Shown: positions 1-10,985, numbered from the stretch's first letter. The stretch is 64,000 nt of DNA from Agriotes lineatus (GCA_940337035.1 OW679203.1:77639061-77703060), one strand, 5' to 3'. A program made the numbers and translations. Notes: generated by a model not told the origin, from the sequence alone.

Positions 1-477
1 ATTTCCAACTGATGTGTTATGCATTGACATATGTAAACCAAGTAATGGAATGTCAGCATCGTAAAATGTAAGGTATATGGAGGACATTGCTGTGGGCTGA
101 TTGCAGTTCATCAATTGACTGTAGCTAGTACCAGTGAGCTTGTTAGTAAGGTTAGACTAGTGTTGTGTGGTAAAAGTAAAGATTTATTGTAAATAAAATA
201 AACCATTTAATGCCTGATTAATAATTACCTGAAATAAACTGAGAAGTGATATTCATAAGAGTTGTTGAAATAAAAGGTTGGTTGGACTGCCTACGAAAAA
301 ATCTACATAACTGATATAGAATTTGAACGTTTTATCTTTTAATTAAGAATAATTAAAAATGCATGTCCCAACTTGAGAAGGGAGTTTCATGTTTTCAAAA
401 TATTAAATGAGCTAGTTATGACGTCTAGTTAACAGAATTAAATTGGTACACCGAGCAAATTAATATGACAACTTATT

Positions 478-1740
478 GTAATGGTGTATTGCTTACAGCA
501 ATTCTGGTTGCATTGCAAATGTACGAAAACTAAAGAATGGTTGAAATAAGCCCAGACTTGGTATTCTATTTATTGCAACAATAAGTCACTAGTAAACATT
601 GATAATTACATAAGACATAACTGCAATGTGATTAACAAAGGTTAGTATTTGAATAAAGCAGTATCGACAGAGTTGCGTTCAGCTTATTTTTCAATATTTG
701 TGCTCGTTATGGCAAATCTATCTAATTTATGATGACTGACAGGTTAATTTTGTAACGTCAAGACAAAATAATGAATTTGCTTAAGTCCGAAGATGTTTCG
801 AAGCGTTATAAAACTTTTATACGGCGGTTATGTACTCATATCATTATTCCAACAATCGATAAAGCAGCTGAAGGGTTACAAATCAGTGTAAGAAAGCACA
901 AAAATGCAAAGAGCATGTGAATAGCAACCTGAAAATAATAGAAGACTACGATACAGTGCTAAATAACTTGTAAACCAATATTTATAAACTAAAAGTGCAT
1001 AACAACAATCAAAGTGCGGTTAAAGTGCACCGGAATGACATTTAGTAAAAACAATTTAGTATTTAAGGAAAACCATTGTAAAAACCTACTTGAAACAATT
1101 GTTAACTTGTTGCTATGATACCTAGATGTTCAATTATTATTGATTTTTTTTATTAGGGAAGCCAAACGAGAAGTTGTGTTATAATATTAGCTCCCAAAGT
1201 GAAATCGATTTTGTACATTAAAAGTTATTATTTGTGCCAGTTGTTGGTTTTTATTTATTCGCCAGTATGCAGAACTTAGTTGTGCATACTTTCATGAAGT
1301 TTCAAAGCGCAGTTTCACAGGAAATTGATCCTGAAGCTTCGCTCATTGATGTTCGACTTTGAAGCGATATTTTGCAGCAAGCAAATAGCAGTGTGCAAAG
1401 TATAGAGGGGCCCTTGTTTGAAGCGTACTAGAAGGTAGCAGCAGTTGAAAACGTTCCAGGAGGAATTAAGAGGTTGGCGTCCCTTGAAAACGTTGTCCGG
1501 ATCCAAGGTCAACTTTTGAAGTTCGATTCGAGAAGGCTGAAAGCCGATCGAAGTGGACAGCTACGTGCAGCACCTAGGGAAGACTTCGTTCATAGTCCAG
1601 AGGCAGGTAGCAACCGCTGGGAGGGTTACAGAACGAAATTACAAGCTTGACGTCATCCCATTCTTCAGTGAACGGAAATGGATTCCTAAGGCCTGTTGGC
1701 GTCACCTATGACGTAGAAAGAAGACAAATGCAGGTTAGCT
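478..1740 (+). repeat. Leader repeat, copy 1 (probable LTR-retrotransposon 5' leader)
   Basis: This noncoding stretch is a diverged copy of a sequence seen again at 39975-41130, 41598-41815 and, inverted, at 62105-63272. All copies open with a variant of GCAATGG, followed about 20 bases on by CAATTCTGGTTGC. All have several hundred bases rich in AAAGTGC/CAGTGC words. This copy ends at GCAGGTTAG, matching TCAGGTTAG at the end of copy 2. Copy 3 places the block just after an LTR and primer-binding-like site, so I infer a 5' leader of an LTR retrotransposon. No long reading frame is visible. A TTGGTACACC-like motif near 457 may be a decayed primer site. Confidence 0.6.
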
Positions 1741-2589
1741 AAACAACTTGTATCGTTAAATTGCATTGTGATTTATTTATTGTTGGTCAATTTGTGTTCA
1801 ATTATGCTGTATTTTTGTCTGTTCGATCAACTCTGTCTTCCGTCAATCTTTGATGTTAACTGTCACTCATTTAAAAGCGAGCATTTGCTATACTAGGATA
1901 AATTGTATACCTACTGTGTGTTACAACCCAACCCTTTGATATTGAGGTCTCAAATTGCTAGTCGGCGCATTATTTTGATTTAGTTGCGAATGATTAGAAT
2001 ATAAAAGGAACATGCCATTTATTATTGCATTTAAATAAACCATCATAATTTTTAATACGTCCTGAGAGAGCCAGTTATTCATATTAAAACTTGCTGTACT
2101 TTTGGTAATACTTATTTTATTTATTCGCCGTGTAAATGTGGGGCATAATAATATTACTACAGTACATAACCATAACTATCTTAAGTTAAGGTAATCTGAC
2201 GTGTGAAGAAATTAAAATTTGTGCAAGCTTAGATGAAAAGCAATTTTCATGAAAAATACCAGCAATACAAAGGATATTTATTTCACACATCTACAAATGA
2301 AATATGAACATTGCAGTACACTATTTTCATGTAATTCCCAATAGAGTGTTGACCTGTGCTACTTCATAATACTATACATGCAACAACTAAAATGGTATAA
2401 TCTTGATGGAACTGCAGACGAAAACAAGTTCAAGGTTATATTGTGTACTTACTTAATCCTGACCCTCTTGTACCACCATACGGTGGCGAGGTGGCGTTAA
2501 GATATGATAATGCAATTGTTGGGACCGGTATCTTAAGTCTATATTGGTAAAGTCAAGTAGGTCATAATATGTGATAATATATGTATGTA
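1741..2589. other. No gene seen
   Basis: AT-rich sequence with stop codons in all frames. I see no protein similarity, RNA gene or clear repeat here. Confidence 0.5.
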
Positions 2590-2819
2590 CAGTCCCGGAA
2601 TTAAAAATCCGGGAGAGTCTTATAGAGGATTTTTGCAATTTTTGGGTAATGTAAATTTGGCTTTGCGTTTCTAGGTTAGCAATTGACAGTTAAACAATGC
2701 TGTCATATACGAGTAATTATTTTGACTTTGACTAATTTCACCAAGTAACGTGATAAGTAAAGTAAAGTAAGATATACACTGAATCATTTTAAATGCCCCT
2801 ATTTTTAATTCCGAGACTG
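2590..2819. mobile_element. TA-flanked MITE, 230 bp
   Basis: The ends are inverted repeats: CAGTCCCGGAATTAAAAAT on the left and ATTTTTAATTCCGAGACTG on the right. Each end is flanked by a TA dinucleotide. A TA target duplication is typical of the Tc1/mariner superfamily. There is no coding capacity, so this is a non-autonomous copy. Confidence 0.65.
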
Positions 2820-3006
2820 TACAATAATATTATATAAAAATAGAATATTTAATTTAGTCGATCAAATGGGCAAATAAATGCAGATATCCAACAGTATATT
2901 TGGAAACATAAGTTTACTTAAGGATAGAGACATATTTAGAATCTTTTAAATTGTAGTAACTATAAATTATGTTTTTGTAGTTACCATATTTACATTAAAA
3001 ACTATA

Positions 3007-3261
3007 CCGGATGATTATAAATGCTCCTCCATCAAGGTGCCTTTGAAATATTTGTTGTATGAATAATATGTTGGTGGCACTGTAAGTCTATGTCAATTTC
3101 GAGGTTAGTAGGTTAGGTTTTGCGTCAGTCTGTGTCAAAACTGACAGAAAACCTAACCTATAACCTCGAATTTGACATAGACTTACAGTGCCGCCAACAT
3201 ATTATTCATACAACAAATATTTCAAAGGCAACTTGATGGACAAGCATTTATAATCACCCGG
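3007..3261. mobile_element. Near-perfect palindromic MITE, 255 bp
   Basis: The two halves are reverse complements almost throughout. It starts CCGGATGATTATAAATGC, ends GCATTTATAATCACCCGG, and is flanked by TA. The central part contains GTTAGTAGGTTAGGTTTT and its complement. The same central core occurs at 55356-55531 with different outer arms. It is noncoding and would fold into a long hairpin. Confidence 0.75.
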
Positions 3262-3844
3262 TATTACAAAAGATTTGTATAAAGTCAAGAAAGTGTTCTT
3301 ATCTCGTGAACTGTTATATTAAATTGATAATAATCAGGGCGGCTTCTGGTAATTTCTGGAGGGAATTCTTTCGTGTTGCTGACATTTGCAGTAAATATGG
3401 TGTATTTCTGTCCAAATCAAATAACACCCACTTTTATCAACTCACTTTTTTCAGTTCATGAAAATGCCGCGACGAACAAAAACTATAGGTTAAAAATGTA
3501 TACGTGGATGATATGTTAATTTTATTACTACAAAATCATTTATTAGTTAGGTATCCCAAAGCTGCCATTATGACTAACTAGCTTCGTTTGCCTCTCATAG
3601 CTGCACTATAATTCTGAAAATTTAGATAAAACCATTAATCTCTTGCGTTTGTTTAAACATGACAGTTATCGCTAAATTTAAAGACAAGGGAAATAGCAGC
3701 TCGCGTGTTTTTAAAAAGAGGATGTAAATTACTTATAAAAATAAAAAGGAAAAACGTGTTTTAGTAATTACATTGTATAGGTACTTACAAGTCTACTCGT
3801 CGTTAATATATGCTGGGTAATCCAAAAACTTAACTCCTCCCCGC

Positions 3845-4165
3845 CAAGTTACACCCTTCTGAAGAGGATGGTTATATTAGAACTTTCTAACGAGCGTAAA
3901 TTTGATTATAAAAAAATATCTTCTAGAAAGCCTGATTTATTTAAAAACTTTTTTAGTTCTTTCCGTTTTTTTGCCAAACTCATAGTTCGTGTAAAAAAAT
4001 AATGATGCACGGCATAACCATTCAGCAAAATACAAAAAATAGTAGCTTCATGAAAAAGCTGAAAGAGCCACGTTTTTAATAAATCAAGCTTTTCAGTACA
4101 TATTTTGCATAATCAAATTCTTGTTCGTTAAAAAGTTCTAATAAAAACCTTTACAAGGGTTACCA
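3845..4165. repeat. Foldback repeat, about 320 bp
   Basis: Two imperfect inverted arms surround a short centre. The left arm includes AGAACTTTCTAACGAGCG and AAATTTGATTATAAAAA. The right arm includes TAATCAAATTCTTGTTCG and TTAAAAAGTTCTAATA. A further direct copy of AAAGTTCTAATAAAAAC lies at about 4230. It is probably an old non-autonomous DNA element. Its exact ends are uncertain. Confidence 0.5.
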
Positions 4166-4436
4166 ATTTCAACCTCTTAAAGCCATACGAAAAACATTTC
4201 ATAAATAAATACGCCTTTCCAGTTTTCTAAAGTTCTAATAAAAACATTTACGAGGGTTGCTTTTTACATATTGTGAGGAGTACCTACTGTTTTACACGGT
4301 GACAACCTACATGTAACTTAGCATGTAGAAATAAGTGGTTTTTTATATTACGTTGGTGCTAGTAATACCACCACAGTTGACAAAAGTACTAAAGGACAAT
4401 AGTAATCCTAACCACACTTTTTGCAGAAAGTAAATA

Positions 4437-4619
4437 ATGGACAGTGAACTAAATATTCTGCCTATCGCCATATTAAATGGTATGGCGGTAGCTACGTTAA
4501 AATATAATAAAAGAAGAGAATGGGGCAAGCAATGGGTAAACAAGAAAGAAAATAACGAATTAAAGTTCGAAGATCCACATGCATATAAGAATTATATTAG
4601 AATGATGAAAGAACAGTGA
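4437..4619 (+). pseudogene. PIF/Harbinger-type nuclease N-terminal fragment
   Basis: A 60-residue frame opens with ATG. It shows a pattern seen near the start of insect HARBI1/ALP1-like Harbinger nucleases: a hydrophobic lead, a basic stretch with KRREWGKQWV, then FEDPHAYKNYIRM. In those proteins this segment precedes the helix-turn-helix and DDE nuclease domain, which I do not find nearby. The frame ends at GAACAGTGAGAA, which also reads as a possible splice donor (GTGAGA). It could therefore be an orphan first exon, but a decayed transposase fragment is more likely. The family match rests on a short stretch. Confidence 0.4.
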
Positions 4620-5089
4620 GAAATATTAATTGTCATTTTTAAATTCAAATCTGCCTGCATACAGGTGTGGAAACCTCTGCAAAACAAAATACAGAATCCC
4701 TAGTACAAAAATTATATGCACATGTCAACTGCTTACTGAGTGCCCTATACATTATATGTTTTTGGTTAAGATTTAGTTATGATTTATTGTAAGAGCAACT
4801 CATAATCTCGTACTAGTTGTTTACACTATAAGATTTTTCATATGATATGACTCTCTGACAAAGTCATAAGCAGACGCATAAGAAAACATATGGAATACCT
4901 CAGCACCAATTTGATGTGAGAAATGGGCAAAATTTTAAATTTCGCGCCGTTTAAGAAGTTTTACTAAACATAAACCCCTAGTCACTGCACACATTTTTTG
5001 TGACTTTGACATTTCCACGTTTCTCTTAACTTCAATTAAAGTACGAGTTTCTGTGTTAACAGTTGTAGCTGCATTAAATAATCAAGGGT

Positions 5090-5306
5090 AATACCAGAAG
5101 TACCTAGTGGATATATTTTTGACAAATATTTTGCGGTTTCCATGTAATTTATTGCGTTTAAATTTCACGATACAAAATCACATCAAAAATGTCACGAGCC
5201 GAAGGCGAGTGACATTTAAATGTGATTTTGTTGATTGAAATTTGCAATAATTTCTATGGAAATTACAAAATATTTAAAAAATATATATCCACTTCGAGTG
5301 GTATTT
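5090..5306. repeat. Palindromic MITE-like hairpin, about 217 bp
   Basis: The left half (AATACCAGAAGTAC, CTAGTGGATAT, CAAAATCACAT) is mirrored on the right (ATGTGATTTTG, ATATCCACTTC, GAGTGGTATT). The centre is AATGTCACGAGCCGAAGGCG followed by AGTGACATT. It is noncoding. No target duplication is clear. Confidence 0.55.
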
Positions 5307-5375
5307 GGGACAACTATTTAACAATATTAATACATAACGGTTAACTTTATTGAAAAATAATCCAACAATTAATAT

Positions 5376-5952
5376 TGTTACGTTTTTACGTTCGGGCTAT
5401 TTAAAAACGCTTCTTGTATTAAACATTTATTTACACGATTTATTACGACTATTTACAAATACAAAAATTATCAAGGCAGAACACAAATTACTTAAACTAC
5501 GAACTATTTCTAACAACGATACACTATTTATTTATATGCGCTGGATTAAACATCAACTAATTTATATAGCTATTTATTCACGACTTAAGCATTAAGGATT
5601 TATATGGTTATATTTATTTGTTATATATTTCACTAGGGTTATATACACACGGTTCGTTTATATCACGCGCGCTTCGAGTCTGATGAGAACTGATTTTTTA
5701 TTCCTGCGGCGCGTATTTATATATCCGAATAATTTCCGTCTAGAACATTCCAGATTTCGCTCGTACATTCCGGCATTCGCACGTGTTGACCTCGGGCGTG
5801 TTTCCGAAAGCGTGAGTCATACCTTGCATCTGGCTGCAAGGTCGCTTCTCCAGGCGTCTGGAACATGACTCATCTGCCCGCAGCTGGCTCCAAGACCGTC
5901 TCGGCGGCGGTGACTCAGAAGTCTGCAGCTGCCTGATCGCCAGGCCGTTACA
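5376..5952 (-). mobile_element. Solo LTR of a Gypsy-like retrotransposon, 577 bp
   Basis: Read on the minus strand the block begins TGTAACGG and ends AACGTAACA, with the TG...CA ends of an LTR. The direct 4-bp ATAT on both sides (5372-5375 and 5953-5956) is a target duplication of the length usual for Gypsy elements. On the minus strand a GC-rich 5' part contains GGAATGTTCTAGA. A TATA-like TATATAAATA follows at about 5710-5725, then an AT-rich 3' part with AATAAA motifs. No internal region or second LTR adjoins it, so it is probably the product of LTR-LTR recombination. Reading frames inside it are incidental. Confidence 0.75.
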
Positions 5953-6589
5953 ATATGATTCTTTCTCAATTAAATTCAGCGGAATACTTCCAAAACACAA
6001 CATTTTAAAATTTTTAATGCAAGCCAAACTTTGTTCACACAGTTTGTTAGTGTTTAGTTTTACGTAACCTGGCGATATCACTAAGGACATAACATCGTTG
6101 CTAAGCGATATTCAACAACAAGGCTGTTTAGTCTTTGAGTAGGTACATTGTTTTGTGAATATTTTGCATGGTGCCCAATATTCACTGATATACTGCTGTT
6201 ATTGGTTGAAAAAAAGCAAATGTCTGCAATATGATTGGCTTATATGTTATAGTGTTGAATAGTCATGCATATTATTCTCGATTTATTTGTTGTTCTCAAA
6301 ACTTTGTGTTTTCTAATGTGTCGATGCAAAAGCACAAACAACAAGGTTGTTAAAGCTACTCCAGTTTTAGTATGTAAAAATTTTATTCACTTTTAATCTA
6401 CAAAATTATTTCTCAATAACACTAGCTGTAGCATGTAGGTGATAACATTATTAGGTTAGGTGTTAAGTTCTATCTAGGTCACAAATCTTCTGACAACAGT
6501 GTGAACATTCAAATATTCTCATATGTTTTTAACTCACAACTAAAGTCATAAGTAACTCACAAGAAATATCTCATAAGCAAAAACATATA

Positions 6590-7160
6590 ATGTAAACAGG
6601 CCTTTTGGCATCTGTTGTTGATCTGCCTGGCCTGAATCCCATTTGATAATCACCAATTGCCTTCTCAGTGTATTTTGTGAGTTTCCTCTGGAGCATTGCT
6701 GTGAATATTTTGTATGTCATGTTTAGTAATGTGATCCCTCTGTAGTTCTTATACATTGTTCTAAATCGCCCTCTTTTGGTATCGTCACAATTATTCCCAT
6801 TTTCCATTGTGCAGACATCTTTTCTTGTTTCCATATTTCCTCAATCAGTTTGTGTATTCTTTTGTATAGTGCCTCCCCTCCATATTTGAGCATCTCTCCA
6901 TTTATTTGGTCGCATCCCGGGGCCTTCCCATTTTTTACTTTCGTTTCCTCGTACTTTGATCCTTCTATTACTCTTTCTTCCTCCACTTCTTCATTGATTT
7001 GTTGTTGCTCTTGTCTTCTATCTTCTTCTATTTCATACAGTTTGTTACTAAAATGTTCTTTCCAAATATCTTTCTTCTTATTTTCATCGTGTTCTACATT
7101 GCCATATTTGTCTTTTATACCTCTTATTTTCACAGGGTTTTTTCTCTTTTGTGTTTTCAT
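6590..7160 (-). pseudogene. LINE reverse transcriptase fragment
   Basis: Two overlapping minus-strand frames together encode the linker and first fingers of a LINE reverse transcriptase. The upstream piece has GKAPGCDQINGEMLKYGG and QWKMGIIVTIPKEGD. The downstream piece has YKNYRGITLLNMTYKIF and GDYQMGFRPGRSTTD. These are standard RT blocks, most like the RTE-type LINEs of insects. A frameshift near 6800 separates them. The palm motifs (DxxxAFD, PQG, FADD) are missing, so the copy is truncated and dead. Confidence 0.8.
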
Positions 7161-7344
7161 TTGCTGCTAAAACTTTTTGTATTATTATTTTTACTATTCT
7201 GTTCTAGTTCGTTCATTTCCTCTAACCAAATCTTTTAATTTCTTTATAATTCTCTAGGTCTTCTTTCCACTTCATATTTCTTCAATTCTTTGGCTACTTC
7301 TATCATCTTTCCAGGTGCTAGCATTGTTCATATGTTCCATATTG

Positions 7345-7800
7345 CTACTTACATTTCTTTGCTATTTCTCTTTTGCTCTTAATTTTTATTTGCCCTATCT
7401 TATAAGCTTCTGTTATTTTTGCTTGTACATTTAATTCATTTTTCAAAAAAATCTCAATCTCTTCTACTGCTCTTTCTTGGCTTGTTTTCAGTCCTTTTAT
7501 TGCTATTTTGTTTTTTCGCTTTTTCTGTTCTTGTTTTTTTATTATTTCTTCCATTTTTTCCATTCTTTCAGTCAATTGTTGTTTTTCTTGTTGCCATATT
7601 TTCTCTTTTTATTTAAGCACTTTTATTTCCTTTTTAACTGTTCTAGTTCCTTGTTATTCTCTTGAAATCCTTCATTGTGCCTTGACTGGCGATCTTATCA
7701 TCATTTTCCTTCTTCCAAATGCTTTTGCTTCTTCCTCGTCGTGCTCGTACTGTATTCTTCTCTTGTTTTTATCATCCGTTGATTCTCCTTCACTCGTCAT
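7345..7800 (-). pseudogene. LINE ORF1-like coiled-coil fragment
   Basis: On the minus strand an ATG near 7800 opens a highly charged frame broken by stops. From 7575 a 76-residue frame shows a Lys/Glu-rich heptad stretch (MTERMEKMEEIIKKQEQKKR) followed by KNKIAIKGLKTS and a fold-like segment ending in AYKIGQIKIKSKREI. A coiled coil followed by an NxxIxGL segment is usual for ORF1 proteins of several LINE clades. It lies directly upstream of the RT fragment at 6590-7160 in the same orientation. Both are probably parts of one decayed element. Confidence 0.55.
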
Positions 7801-8595
7801 TTTTCCTAGATACGGTCCTGTTTTTCCCGTTTATTAAGTTGTTTGCGGCCCTCGCGTAAGTTCAAGGTCCCAGTCAACCCGTTGTGTCGTAGACCCGACT
7901 CTTATCGGCGTTGCGGTTTGCTTTATTATTTGTAAACACCGTGATACCAAACTATAAACACGTATCTATTTACCTGTACCATACGACCTTTCTACAACTG
8001 CACTAAAATTCGCCGGTTATCGCAAAGTAACAAATGTCAATATTATGAAGTTGGTCAAAATTAGTTTTGTTATTACCAGTAGATTTGCATATTTGTATTC
8101 CTTTAGTACTAAAATGCCTATAAACAACTAAAAATACACGTGAATAACCTTGAAAATTACAACATGTTTTAATTCTGATGATATATTTTTACATGTAGAA
8201 AATACATCGAAATTCCTGTATTACACACAAAAACTTCAAAGTTCTATAAATACATATAAAAATATATGTAGAAATATCATCATGTAAAACGGGCTTTCAA
8301 GTCACACGAAAATCGAAAGTATTTCATGTATATATTTTAACATCCCCTATAATCTCCTTAAGTTTGTTACCATGTTTTTGAAACACTTTGTATACAGCGT
8401 TTTCCTAAAAGTCTGCACCAATTGGAAAACTTTTTTATTATTCATTAAAAAAAACTATAAAAGTTTGTGCTTCATTTAAAACCAGTTTTAGGAATATAAT
8501 GTTTCAATTGTTTTACGGCTTAGCGGGAATTCAATTAATTTAAAATAGCAACGAGAGTGAAATACCATATGATCGAAAACTTTTATCATCTAGAG

Positions 8596-9322
8596 CAGTG
8601 GTAATCAACCTTTTTTTTTCGCGTACCGCTTCAAACATTTTCCTTATAATCAAGTACCCCCTACCTTAAAACTCAAATAATACAGTGTTCTTATGGTTTG
8701 TAATGTTATTTATTGTGGTAGAAAAGGTCACATGTGAATTTAAATATATATAATAGTATATTAGTGAGAAACTTGAGCTTGCTTATTAGCCCAGAATCTT
8801 TAATGCGCGGTTGAACATTAGTCAGTCCGAGTATAAGAGGGGCTTCTAGATTAAGGTGATTGCGGTGTTTATTTTTTATTGTCGAAAATGCAGAAAGGCC
8901 TTGTTCGCAAATGTAAGTACTTGAAAATATAAGAAGTTCACCAATAGCGAAGTCACTTAGTTGTTTGTACTCTTTCCGGCATTTAAACCAAAATTCGTTC
9001 AGTGAAACTTGTTCAAAAGTTATTTTTAAAGTCATATCAAAACTTAGTTCTAATAACTGTTCCTTTAGTTGCATTTCCATATTAGTTTCCAAAATATTTA
9101 CATTAAAGGGGTTAAGTATCCACACTTCTGAAACATTATTGTTTTATATTTCAGTAAAATATTGCTCAAACTTGTCCTGCAAAACTGTATATATATATAT
9201 ATATAATTGCTTGATTGCCGTTTTGTTTAATTATAAATACCTAGATTGGAGATCCTCGCGTACCCCTGAGGAACTATTCGCGTACCCTCAGGGGTACGCG
9301 TACCCCCGGTTGAATACCACTG
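8596..9322 (-). mobile_element. Internally deleted hAT transposon, 727 bp
   Basis: The ends are CAGTGGTAATCAACC and GGTTGAATACCACTG, typical CAGTGGT-type hAT termini. They are flanked by an exact 8-bp duplication ATCTAGAG (8588-8595 and 9323-9330), the length expected for hAT. Subterminal GCGTACCCC-type motifs repeat near both ends. Inside, on the minus strand, is only the C-terminal transposase part. The element sits inside the left arm of the inverted repeat at 8405-10720. Confidence 0.85.
8706..9125 (-). pseudogene. hAT transposase C-terminal (dimerisation) fragment
   Basis: The 139-residue minus-strand frame contains FWFKCRKEYKQLSDFAIGEL, STYICEQGLSAFSTIKNK, HRNHLNLEAPLILGL and QPRIKD in order. 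This is the hATC dimerisation signature of the group related to ZBED5/FAM200 proteins. Residues up to about 100 match the family. The tail after PRIKD is unrelated or decayed. The BED finger and most of the RNase-H core are missing, so the product could not transpose DNA. Confidence 0.8.
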
Positions 9323-10250
9323 ATCTAGAGGGCTGTGGTTTTTTTTTAATTTAATTTATGTTGGCAGTGATGAGTGAAGGTATTTAATAATATAACCTGT
9401 ACAATGTTGACAGAATCACTTACCTTTTACAGAATATTTAATACTGAACACAAGGAGTGTTGTGTATGGAAAATGCAGGAAATCGTTTTGAACAGCTGTA
9501 GTTGTTTTTGTTACTAACATTTTTATGTATCCAACAAATATGTTTGTATTTGTTAAATTGACATTCCTGATGTAACCTTAAACTGGCAGATATTAAATGC
9601 CAATGTGACTTTTACTACCTCGACTGAGAACAAATTTTTTTGGTACAAAATAATTCCACAGCTCTCTAGACGATTCAAGTTTTCGATCATACTGTACCTT
9701 TATTTATAATTTTTTTCAAAGTTTTATAAGAAAATTAATGTTGTTAAAAATTAGGTTAAGATATAAAGCTTCGATGGAAAATATTAATTTTTATTTTCTT
9801 AGTTTTTAATTTTATTACGTCAAAGAATGTGATTATTGCGTTTAATAGTCTTTAAGAATGGTCGAGTATAAGGTTTAATAAAATTTTATTGAAAGAAATG
9901 ATCAGTTTCGTTGACGTAAGTAACAAAAATTTCGTCTACACTCTCATCCCACATTTATTAAAAAATTATTCTGTAAAACAATTCAAAAATAAATTTCGAG
10001 AATTTTTGCTGAATACGCAAACTGTATAGCTCCTCTTCTTCTTTTAATCGTTTAAATTTATAAAAATACATGAGATGGAAGAAAGCAATAAATTATCCTG
10101 TAATTTGCATGTGTTGTTTTTTATGTCTTAATGCGAAAAAATTTTTTCTTTCTAATATACAGGGGTTCAATGGTAGAACAGCTACTGCGCTGCAGTAACT
10201 GATTTGGGTCCCTGAGGTTTCCCAAAACAATTTTCTTATATATATATATA

Positions 10251-10435
10251 ACGGGTGTTCATAAACAGTCGTCATCCCAGTAGGTTTTGACTTCAGAAAC
10301 GTATGTCTATTAAAATTGAGAAAAAATGCGCTATGACAGTACTCAATGACGATTCACTATGTTGCACGAATTAATCAAAGACATAACATTTTGTTTTCAA
10401 AGCAACTGGGATGACGACTGTTTATGAACACCCGT
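10251..10435. mobile_element. MITE with perfect 30-bp TIRs, 185 bp
   Basis: The first 30 bases (starting ACGGGTGTTCATAAACAGTC) are exactly the reverse complement of the last 30 (10406-10435). Both ends abut TATATA runs, consistent with a TA target duplication of Tc1/mariner type. Perfect TIRs point to a fairly recent insertion. It lies in the extra DNA of the right arm of the larger inverted-repeat element. Confidence 0.8.
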
Positions 10436-10482
10436 TATATATATATTTGTCATATTGTTATGTAATCGTGGAAACGAATAAA

Positions 10483-10500
10483 ATTATTATTATTATTATT
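10483..10500 (+). repeat. (ATT)n tract, probable LINE 3' tail
   Basis: A run of ATT triplets follows GAAACGAATAAA. CR1 and some other LINEs end in such short microsatellite tails. The CR1-like element ending at 29048 has a similar tail. No coding part is attached. Confidence 0.4.
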
Positions 10501-10818
10501 GAATATTAAGAAAAATAAAAACTAATGTTTTGTATGGAAACTTTATATTATCTAAATATTATTCCTAGAACTTTTTTTAAATATGTAGAAACAAAGATAT
10601 TTCAATTGAAACATGTTATGTACTTAAAACTGGTTTCAAATTAAGCACACATTTTTATAAGCAATATTTTTTTGAGAAATCGATAATAAAAAAGTTTTCC
10701 ACTTGTTGTAGGCTTTTCAAAGTATGAAGCAAGCAATTTTACACAACAAACTTTGCAACGTACAACCCTTACAACGATCACGGTATCGGCCGCAGAGATA
10801 CTTTTCCCATGGCTGCTA

Positions 10819-10985
10819 GAATATTCCAGTAAATTCGAAAATTAGAAAACTGGACTCTTTTATTTGTCCCGAAGTGACGAAATACGCGCGCTTTGCGCGT
10901 GTGCAGCGTCGCTGTGGGCTAGTTCAATTTACGCGTTCCAGACTTCCAGAATTTACTGGAACACCTGTACGAGTGCATATAAAAG
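10819..10985 (+). promoter_or_regulatory. Heat-shock promoter of the sHsp gene
   Basis: GAATATTC (10819-10826) and TTCGAA (10834-10839) form a distal heat-shock element. A proximal cluster has TTC at 10936, TTCCAGAA at 10944-10951 and GAA at 10959, so inverted and step-spaced nGAAn units. A TATA box, TATAAAAG, lies at 10978-10985. Transcription should start about 30 bases downstream. This gives a 5' leader of roughly 115 bases, A-rich just before the ATG as in other heat-shock genes. These are motif matches; HSF binding is inferred. Confidence 0.75.

Larger units (their letters stand above)
8405..10720. repeat. Large inverted-repeat (foldback) element, interrupted
   Basis: The segment at 8405-8520, with TGGAAAACTTTTTTATTA and TTTAAAACCAGTTTTA, is repeated in reverse complement at 10600-10720. 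The 8560-8595 stretch, continuing at 9331, is mirrored at 9655-9700 (ATGATCGAAAACTT, CTAGAGAGCTGTGG on the complement). The arms are unequal because 9710-10600 carries about 0.7 kb extra plus a MITE, and the left arm is split by a hAT element. Autonomous coding sequence is absent. The family is unassigned. Confidence 0.55.

Noticed and set aside
5740..6090. 116-residue minus-strand frame
   Set aside because: Most of it lies in the GC-rich promoter part of the solo LTR and it crosses the LTR boundary.
6850..7837. Plus-strand hydrophobic frames that look like membrane proteins
   Set aside because: They are the complement of a Lys/Glu-rich LINE ORF1/RT region; Phe/Leu/Ser-rich peptides are the expected shadow.
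10150..10215. Possible tRNA-like head before the MITE at 10251
   Set aside because: A weak A-box word is present but no B box or cloverleaf; more likely LINE 3' UTR ending at the ATT run.
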